A stretch of 64,000 nucleotides of DNA. It comes from Brevundimonas aurantiaca (GTDB taxonomy: Bacteria > Pseudomonadota > Alphaproteobacteria > Caulobacterales > Caulobacteraceae). The number at the start of each line of letters is the position of its first letter. Position 1 is the first letter of the stretch. The stretch is taken from NCBI RefSeq assembly GCF_014199955.1, contig NZ_JACHOQ010000004.1:124001-188000 (forward strand), written 5' to 3'. Shown in pieces: positions 58,308-64,000 of this stretch. The translations under genes and the position numbers were made by a program. The notes under the pieces are model-generated. The model was not told the DNA's origin. It was given only the letters and a program-made list of their open reading frames with translations, and did no database searches.

Positions 58308-59360
58308 CTAGCGTGAGCCGCCAGACCGGGGCGGGGCGGTCGAGCCGCGAGGCGCAAAGCCGAAGGCCACCCTGCTTTGGGACGGCAGGTCCGTTTCCCC
58401 CGCCTTGAACCGGATCAGCAGGTCGGCGGCGACCGCGCTCATCTCGGCGACGGGCTGGATCACCGCCGTCATGTCGGCGAACCGCGCCAGGGGCGTATTG
58501 TCGAAACTGACGACCGACAGGTCCGACGGCGTGGAAAGACCGCGTCGCTGGGCGGTGCGGATCGCCGCCAGGGCCATGCGGTCATTGCTGCAGACGACCG
58601 CCGTCGGCGGCGACGGCAGATCGAGCAGGGCGTCCACAGCGGCGACACCCGACTCATAGGAGAAGTCGCCGCGTCCGATCAGGGTCTCGTCCAGCCCATG
58701 GGGCGAGGCGCTCATGGCGGCGCGATAGCCGGACAGTCGGGCGTCGCTGACTGCGTATTGCGGGCTGCCGGTGACGAAGCCGACGCGCCTATGGCCGAGG
58801 GAGAGAAGATGATCCGTCGCGTGGGCGGCGGCCTCGGCGTCGTCCATCGATACGGCGAAACCGTCGCCCTCGGCGATCGACGCGATCCGCGCAAAGGGCA
58901 GGCCCAACTGGCTGAGCAGGCCGGTGATGGCCGGGTTTTCGCTGTGCGGCGGGGTCAGGATGACGCCGTCGGGGTGAAGAGCGGCGAGGGCGGCGCGCAC
59001 GGCGCGATCCACATGGTCGGAATGGGTGTCGACCAGTTCGAAGATCATCCGATAGCCGTGCGACTCGCACTTCAGCATGCCGCCCATCAGCATCTGGTCG
59101 ACCCAGTCGGTGCCCTCGCCGGATTTCCAGCCCTCGATGGTCCGGTCTCGGTCGTTCAGCGCCATCAGCAGATAGGAGCGCGAGCCCCCCATGCGCCGCG
59201 CCGCCAGACTGGGCACATAGCCCAGCTTGGCCACGGCCGCCCGCACCCGCTCCTGCACCACGGGCCGCACGTTCGGTTCGTTGTTGATGACCCGCGACAC
59301 CGTCTGCAGGGAAACGCCCGCCTCGGCGGCGACGTGCTTGATGGTGACGGCGCGGCGCAA
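58308..59360 (-). CDS. LacI-family transcriptional regulator
   Basis: This 350-residue protein starts at a TTG at 59360 (no ATG precedes the helix-turn-helix in frame); AAGGA lies about 10 bases upstream. The DNA-binding head VTIKHVAAEAGVSLQTVSRVINNEPNVRP has the LacI hinge-helix sequence LAARRMG. The effector domain (about 65-340) is a periplasmic-binding-like sugar sensor. It is downstream of and co-oriented with two halogenase-like genes and a TonB receptor, the usual Caulobacterales sugar-locus arrangement. The sites at 53538 and 55330 are plausible targets but unproven. Confidence 0.93.
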   Translation of the reverse strand: MRRAVTIKHVAAEAGVSLQTVSRVINNEPNVRPVVQERVRAAVAKLGYVPSLAARRMGGSRSYLLMALNDRDRTIEGWKSGEGTDWVDQMLMGGMLKCESHGYRMIFELVDTHSDHVDRAVRAALAALHPDGVILTPPHSENPAITGLLSQLGLPFARIASIAEGDGFAVSMDDAEAAAHATDHLLSLGHRRVGFVTGSPQYAVSDARLSGYRAAMSASPHGLDETLIGRGDFSYESGVAAVDALLDLPSPPTAVVCSNDRMALAAIRTAQRRGLSTPSDLSVVSFDNTPLARFADMTAVIQPVAEMSAVAADLLIRFKAGETDLPSQSRVAFGFAPRGSTAPPRSGGSR

Positions 59361-59425
59361 ACTCTGGTTCCTTATCCCCGCCTCATACTGTCAGGCTCGG
59401 CGGCGATAAGGCAAGCGCGCCGGCA

Positions 59426-60988
59426 TCAAGCGGGTACGGCGGCCGGGGCGACCGGCGCCAGGTCGACCGGCGGGGCGGGACAGTTGTCCTGCAGAAACTG
59501 CTGATGCGACGGCAGGTCCTTGACGAAGGCGTTCAGAATATCGGCGGCCCGGTCCATCTCGGCGGTCAGGCCGGCGAAGTCGATCCGGTCGACCAGCGGC
59601 GGATAGGAGCGGGGCGTCACCCCCATGCCGTCCATCACCGCGTACCAGCTGACATTGCGGAACAGGGGGTCCAGCGCCTCGACCAGGCTGCCGTTGGCGC
59701 GGAAGACGTCCAGCTTGTGCTGCAACCCCTCGGGCAGGGCCATGTCGCGGCATGCCCGCCAGAAGGGCGTGTCGTCCCGCCTCGTCAGGGCGTAGTGCAG
59801 GATGATGAAGTCGCGAATCTCCTCGTAGTCCACGGTCATCCGCCGATTGTATTCGGTCGCCAGTTTCGGATCGCAATCCAGGTCCGGCATCAGGCGGAAG
59901 AAGAAGTCCATCCCGCGATAGATCAGGTGGATGGCCGTCGATTCCAGCGGCTCGATGAAGCCGCTGGCCAGACCCAGGGACAGGACGTTCCTGTCCCAGA
60001 TCTTCTCCCGCACCCCGGTCTTGAACGGCACCACCATCGGATTGACCACCGGCCGGCCCTCGACCTGGGCCAGCAGGCGCGCCGTCGCCTCGTCGTCGGA
60101 CATGTAGCGGCTGCAGAAGACATGGCCGTTGCCGGTCCGGTGCTGCAGCGGGATGCGCCAGCGCCAGCCGCAGTCCTGCGCCTGGGCCAGGGTATAGGGT
60201 TTGGGCGCCCCGACATTCTCGGTCTGGACCGCGATGGCCCGGTCGCACATCAGCCATTCGGACCAGTCCGTGTATCCGACGCCCAATGTCTTGCCGATCA
60301 GCAGGGCGCGGAAGCCGGTGCAGTCGATGAAGAAGTCCGCCTCGACCGTCTGGCCCGATTTCAGCTTCAGCCCGCTGACGAAGCCGTCGGGCCGCGTCAT
60401 CACCTCCTCGACGATGCCCTCGGTCCGCTTCACCCCCCGCGCTTCGGCGAAGTCGCGCAGATAGCGGGCCACCCGCTTCGCATCCACATGGACGGCGTAG
60501 GAGGCCCCGCCGATAGGGCTGCGCTGGGCTTTGAACGGCAGCATGAACCTTTCGTGGGCCGCCATCCGCGCCGCAGAGGCGAAGTCCATCAGCGGGCGCT
60601 GATAGCCGTTCATCCGCGCCTTCAGCCAGACCGGATAGAAGTCGCTGACGTCCACCGGCACGCCGATGGCGCCGAACGGGTGGAAATAGCTTTCGCCCTT
60701 CTCGGTCCAGTCGTCGAACTGGATGCCCAGTTTGAAACTGGCCTGGGTCTGTTGGATGAAGTCCTGCTCGTTGATCCCCAGCTTCTTCAGCATTTCCAGG
60801 AAGGGGGGCACGGTGGATTCGCCGACCCCGATCGTGCCGATGTCGTCGGACTCGACCAACTCGACCTCGGTTATCCGGCCCTTGAAATGCTCGGCCATCA
60901 GGGCGGCGGCGATCCAGCCGGCGGTCCCGCCGCCGACGATGCAGATCTTCTTCAGGGGACGGCGGGGTTGGTCCATCTCGGGTCTCAT
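59426..60988 (-). CDS. tryptophan-halogenase-like flavoprotein (copy 1)
   Basis: The protein has 520 residues. FAD motif GGGTAGWIAAAL is at about 19-30. Halogenase-family features are all present: GVGESTVPPF, a Lys in QASFKLGI (Lys86, aligning with the catalytic Lys79 of PrnA), WRWRIP (275-280, the WxWxIP motif) and Glu346 in FIEPLES. In Caulobacterales such proteins sit in TonB/LacI sugar loci and their natural substrate is not established. Its start overlaps the stop of copy 2 by 4 bases (ATGA). Confidence 0.9.
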   Translation of the reverse strand: MRPEMDQPRRPLKKICIVGGGTAGWIAAALMAEHFKGRITEVELVESDDIGTIGVGESTVPPFLEMLKKLGINEQDFIQQTQASFKLGIQFDDWTEKGESYFHPFGAIGVPVDVSDFYPVWLKARMNGYQRPLMDFASAARMAAHERFMLPFKAQRSPIGGASYAVHVDAKRVARYLRDFAEARGVKRTEGIVEEVMTRPDGFVSGLKLKSGQTVEADFFIDCTGFRALLIGKTLGVGYTDWSEWLMCDRAIAVQTENVGAPKPYTLAQAQDCGWRWRIPLQHRTGNGHVFCSRYMSDDEATARLLAQVEGRPVVNPMVVPFKTGVREKIWDRNVLSLGLASGFIEPLESTAIHLIYRGMDFFFRLMPDLDCDPKLATEYNRRMTVDYEEIRDFIILHYALTRRDDTPFWRACRDMALPEGLQHKLDVFRANGSLVEALDPLFRNVSWYAVMDGMGVTPRSYPPLVDRIDFAGLTAEMDRAADILNAFVKDLPSHQQFLQDNCPAPPVDLAPVAPAAVPA

Positions 60989-62514
60989 GCGGCTGAGGCG
61001 GCGGGATCGAGACCCGCCAGGAATTGGGCGTGATCGGGGGTCCGAGCGACGAAGTCGGCAATATTGGTCCGCATCTCGGCCAGGCTGCGCGCCAGATAGG
61101 CCGGGTCCATGGCGTCGACGGCGGGGTCGTAATGGTCGGGATACAGGCCGAAGCCGTCATAGATGGCCAGCCAGCTGGCCGGGTGGAACATCTCCCACCG
61201 ATAGCGGACGAACTGGCCCCGCGCGGTCCACAGGGCGAGCTTGCGCTCCAGCGTCTCGGGGATGGCCATCTCCCGGCAGTCGCGCCAGAAGTCGGTGTCG
61301 GTCCGCCGGTTCAGCTTGTAGTGCAGGATGATGAAGTCCCGCACTCGCTCCATCTCCCGCGCGGTCTGGTCGTTGAACTCGTCCAGGATCGGCTGGGCGA
61401 AGCGGCGGTCTGGGAACAGGGCCTTCAGTCGCTCGATGCCCGTCTCGATCAGGGCGATACTGGTGCTCTCCAGCGGCTCCAGGAAGCCGGACGACAGGCC
61501 GATGGCGACGCAGTTCTTGGCCCAGGCCTGCGACCGCCGGCCGGGGCGGAAGGGAATGCGACGCGGCTCCGTCAGCGGATCGCCCAGCAGATGGGGCATA
61601 AGCTCGGCCAGGGCCTGATCGTCGCTCAGATGGGCGCTGGAAAAGACCAGGCCGTTGCCGGCCCTGTGGCGCAGCGGAATCCCCCATTGCCATCCGGCCG
61701 ACCGGGCAGTGACGCGGGTGAAGGGGGCGGGGGCGTCGCCTGGGCGGTTGGCGCTCTGCACCGCATAGGCGGCGTCGCAAGGCAGCCAGCGGCCCCAGTC
61801 CTCGAACCCGACGCCCAGGGCCTCGCCGATCACCAGCCCCTTGAAGCCCGAGCAATCGACGAACAGATCGCCTTCGACCTCGCGCCCGTCGTCCAGGGTC
61901 AGGGCGCGCACGAAACCGTCCTCGGGCCGCAGTTCGACCGAGCGGATGCGGGCGTCGATCCGGGCGCAGCCCCCGGCCTCGGCATAGGCGCGCAGATGTT
62001 GGGCGAACAGGCCGGCGTCCAGATGAAGCGCCCAGTCGAACACCGACAGCTGGGACGGCGGATTGGGCGAGGGCTGGATGAACTTGCCCCCGGCGGCCAG
62101 GGACGCGCCCAAGGAATAGGCCGCCAGCGGCGCGGGGTCGCCCGCGCGCTTCTGCTTCAGCCAGTAATGATGAAAACCGATCCCCTTCACGTCCTGCCCG
62201 TACAGGCCGAAGGGATGGATGAAGTCCGAGCCCGGCCCGGACCAGTCGATGAAGCGGATCCCCAGTTTGCAGGTCGCCTGGGTGGCCCGCATCACGTCGT
62301 CGTCGCGCAGACCCAGCTGCCCATAGAACCGACGGATGGTGGGAATGGTCGCCTCGCCCACGCCGATCGTGCCGATGTCGGAGGACTCGACCACGGTGAT
62401 CTTCAGCGGTGTGCTGCGGAAATGCTGGACCAGGGCCGCAGCCGTCATCCAGCCGGCGGTGCCGCCGCCCACGATGACGACGGAACGGATGCGAGGATCG
62501 TCGATCTCATCCAT
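60985..62514 (-). CDS. tryptophan-halogenase-like flavoprotein (copy 2)
   Basis: The protein is 509 residues from the ATG at 62514 (MDEIDDPRIRS); an earlier start at 62553 adds 13 non-conserved residues. It has GGGTAGWMTAAAL for FAD, Lys83 in ATCKLGIRF, WQWGIP (275-280) and Glu346 in FLEPLES, so the halogenase catalytic set is complete. It is clearly homologous to copy 1 but diverged. It lies 71 bases downstream of the TonB receptor at 62586. A substrate for halogenation, if any, is unknown. Confidence 0.9.
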   Translation of the reverse strand: MDEIDDPRIRSVVIVGGGTAGWMTAAALVQHFRSTPLKITVVESSDIGTIGVGEATIPTIRRFYGQLGLRDDDVMRATQATCKLGIRFIDWSGPGSDFIHPFGLYGQDVKGIGFHHYWLKQKRAGDPAPLAAYSLGASLAAGGKFIQPSPNPPSQLSVFDWALHLDAGLFAQHLRAYAEAGGCARIDARIRSVELRPEDGFVRALTLDDGREVEGDLFVDCSGFKGLVIGEALGVGFEDWGRWLPCDAAYAVQSANRPGDAPAPFTRVTARSAGWQWGIPLRHRAGNGLVFSSAHLSDDQALAELMPHLLGDPLTEPRRIPFRPGRRSQAWAKNCVAIGLSSGFLEPLESTSIALIETGIERLKALFPDRRFAQPILDEFNDQTAREMERVRDFIILHYKLNRRTDTDFWRDCREMAIPETLERKLALWTARGQFVRYRWEMFHPASWLAIYDGFGLYPDHYDPAVDAMDPAYLARSLAEMRTNIADFVARTPDHAQFLAGLDPAASAA

Positions 62515-62585
62515 GGCCTGATCCCAATACGCGAAAAAAGAGGCCGGCGACACGAATGCCGCCGGCCAGTCTGCTCAGGAAGAGA

Positions 62586-64000
62586 TCAGAAGCGAGCGCG
62601 CACGCCGATGGTATAGCGCGGCTCGAACTCGTTGCGCGCCTGGAACTGTTGCGCGCCGTCCTTGAACTCGAGGTAGTATTCCTCAATCTCGCCCAGGACG
62701 TTCGAGCCGTTGGCGTAGACCGTGACCATGTCATTGACGTCATAGGTCACGTTGACGTCCACGTATTGCGACGTGTCCTGGTAGATCGGGATGGCCACGG
62801 GTTGGCCGTCACGTGTCGTTCCCATGGTGCTGTTCAGCCGCGGCGTCCGATAGTTCCACGCGACACGTGCCTGCAGCTTTTCACCCTGATACCAAACGGC
62901 CGCGTTCAGTGACTGCTCGGAGTTGTCCTGGAACGGCAGTTCGCTGCCGTCTAGAGCTAGGTCATTGGAGGTGCTGTCCGAATAGGTATAGCTGCCGTCG
63001 AAGCCGAAATCGGACCAGAACGGCGTGTCGATGAAGTCTGAGAGGCCAATTTTCGCCCCCAGTTCAATACCCTGCAACTCCCCGCCTTCACCCTGGATCG
63101 GGCGGTTCACATCCACGCATCGGCGAATAACGCCGTCGCCGTCGGGGTATTCGGCACCACAGGCGACGGTGCCACGGCGGACAAAGCTTTCGATGTCCAG
63201 GCGGAAGATCGCCGCGTTAAACATCGTCGCGGGCCCGTGGTAATACTCCAGGGCTAGGTCGTAGTTCGTGGACCGCCAGGGGTTGAGCTCCACGGTTCCG
63301 CCCAGGGTCGCGCCCGTGACGCGGCGAACGCCGACGGGAGGACGGGTGGGATCGGGGGCCTCGCCCGGTTGGAGTTCAGGTGTATCAGCCGTCGAAATCG
63401 TGACGCCCCCGCCGTAGTTGCCAAGATCCAACGGGATCATGGTCTTGGCGTAGGCGGCACGCAGCTTCAGCTTGTCGGTGAAATCATAAGTCAGGTTCGC
63501 CGTCGGCAGCCAGTCGTCGTAGCTGCGGCTGGAGATGCTGTCGCCGACGTCGTTGTTGGTGTCGCCATAGGCGCGGGTTTCGCCTGTGAGGTTCTGACGC
63601 GCCCGCAGTTCCGTCCGGACATAGCGGACACCGACATCACCGTGGAGCTGCCCGAACTCGATGGCGCCGTTCAGATAGGCGCTGTCTTCGTAGAGATCGA
63701 CGTCATAGGAGTTGCCGGGGATGATGACGTCATAGGCGTTGCCGAACACTCGCTCCTGGAAGGCGCGGGGATCGTCGAAGTCGCGCGGGTCGGCCACCCA
63801 CACGCCCGGAATGCCTGAGGCGACCGAACCGAAGTCGGTCAGGAAATAGGTGTTGTTGTTCTCGCGCAGCAGCGTCGGGCGATTGACCGTATAGCCCTGG
63901 AAACAGGTCGGGGCGTTGGCGACCACGCCGTTGGAGCAGGAGCTCGGCGTCGCAGCCACCGGAAGCGCGGCGTTGAAGCCGGGGTTTGAGACGAACTCGC
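62586..64000 (-). CDS. TonB-dependent receptor, C-terminal part (cut by window end)
   Basis: The frame is open to the window edge, so the N-terminus, plug and TonB box are missing. The visible ~471 residues are barrel strands (YGDTNNDVGDSISSRSYDDWLPTANLTYDF, DNSEQSLNAAVWYQGEKLQARVAW) and end in the aromatic-terminated strand YTIGVRARF. The pattern NALE-like LPTANLTYDFTDKLKLRAAYAKTM is typical of TIGR01782 receptors. It heads, on the minus strand, the two halogenase-like genes and the lacI gene, one probable transcription unit. GC is slightly lower than in neighbours. Confidence 0.92.
   Translation of the reverse strand, partial: EFVSNPGFNAALPVAATPSSCSNGVVANAPTCFQGYTVNRPTLLRENNNTYFLTDFGSVASGIPGVWVADPRDFDDPRAFQERVFGNAYDVIIPGNSYDVDLYEDSAYLNGAIEFGQLHGDVGVRYVRTELRARQNLTGETRAYGDTNNDVGDSISSRSYDDWLPTANLTYDFTDKLKLRAAYAKTMIPLDLGNYGGGVTISTADTPELQPGEAPDPTRPPVGVRRVTGATLGGTVELNPWRSTNYDLALEYYHGPATMFNAAIFRLDIESFVRRGTVACGAEYPDGDGVIRRCVDVNRPIQGEGGELQGIELGAKIGLSDFIDTPFWSDFGFDGSYTYSDSTSNDLALDGSELPFQDNSEQSLNAAVWYQGEKLQARVAWNYRTPRLNSTMGTTRDGQPVAIPIYQDTSQYVDVNVTYDVNDMVTVYANGSNVLGEIEEYYLEFKDGAQQFQARNEFEPRYTIGVRARF

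Noticed and set aside
1..64000. CRISPR array or cas genes
   Set aside because: No regularly spaced direct repeats were found by eye, and no Cas-like protein.

Overview
The window is a 64 kb piece of a GC-rich alphaproteobacterial chromosome. The best guess is Caulobacterales, Brevundimonas-like. This is inferred from the large Caulobacter-type TonB-dependent receptors, tryptophan-halogenase-like pairs beside a LacI regulator and TonB receptors, tandem S46 dipeptidyl peptidases, NodT-type efflux lipoproteins and GGAAC-N16-NGTT-like (EcfG) promoter candidates. No 16S rRNA lies in the window, so the genus is inference. No CRISPR array, integrase or intact insertion sequence was seen.

Layout. 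1-9.7 kb holds two efflux systems: an RND tripartite operon (adaptor cut by the window edge, HAE1 permease, NodT lipoprotein) and, on the minus strand, a tetR-emrB-emrA-like operon with a candidate operator. 9.8-14.8 kb has a GNAT enzyme and two adjacent S46 peptidases whose specificity residues predict one DPP11-like and one DPP7-like enzyme. 14.9-18 kb is a DevBCA-type ABC exporter. 18-26 kb is a housekeeping stretch (crotonase, DUF1289, retropepsin-like protease, pgsA, uvrC). Lodged between pgsA and uvrC are a ParD/PIN toxin-antitoxin pair, a beta-carbonic anhydrase, an SbtA-family bicarbonate transporter and a divergent LysR regulator. 26-28 kb has a DMT transporter, an esterase and a Nudix hydrolase.

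28.1-30.7 kb is a clearly AT-richer insert. It holds a PhyH-type dioxygenase and a single-gene GHKL-ATPase/PD-(D/E)XK nuclease fusion, which is the best candidate here for an undescribed defence gene. 31-34 kb returns to the core genome: a pteridine-reductase-like SDR with an altered catalytic lysine, folB, two DUF4870-like membrane proteins and small genes. 34-40.5 kb carries mdoH/opgH, an acyltransferase-3/DUF998 fusion, a DUF1338 (HglS-like) enzyme, msrA and tRNA-Ser(GGA).

40.7-64 kb is an outer-membrane and carbohydrate region. It contains a subtilisin autotransporter, a secreted protein, a Tat metallophosphatase, three TonB receptors (the last cut by the window end), a PL10 pectate lyase, a GH43 glycosidase, UDP-glucuronate 4-epimerase and UDP-glucose dehydrogenase, a LacI regulator and two overlapping tryptophan-halogenase-like flavoproteins. 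A shared 14-bp operator-like site (TGTYACCGGTGTCA) stands upstream of both the second TonB receptor and the GH43 gene and suggests a common regulon for plant-polysaccharide use.

Four genes of under 60 codons (58, 50, 26 and 47 residues) were added by reading the gaps. Several starts were moved to agree with ribosome binding sites, overlaps or promoter elements.
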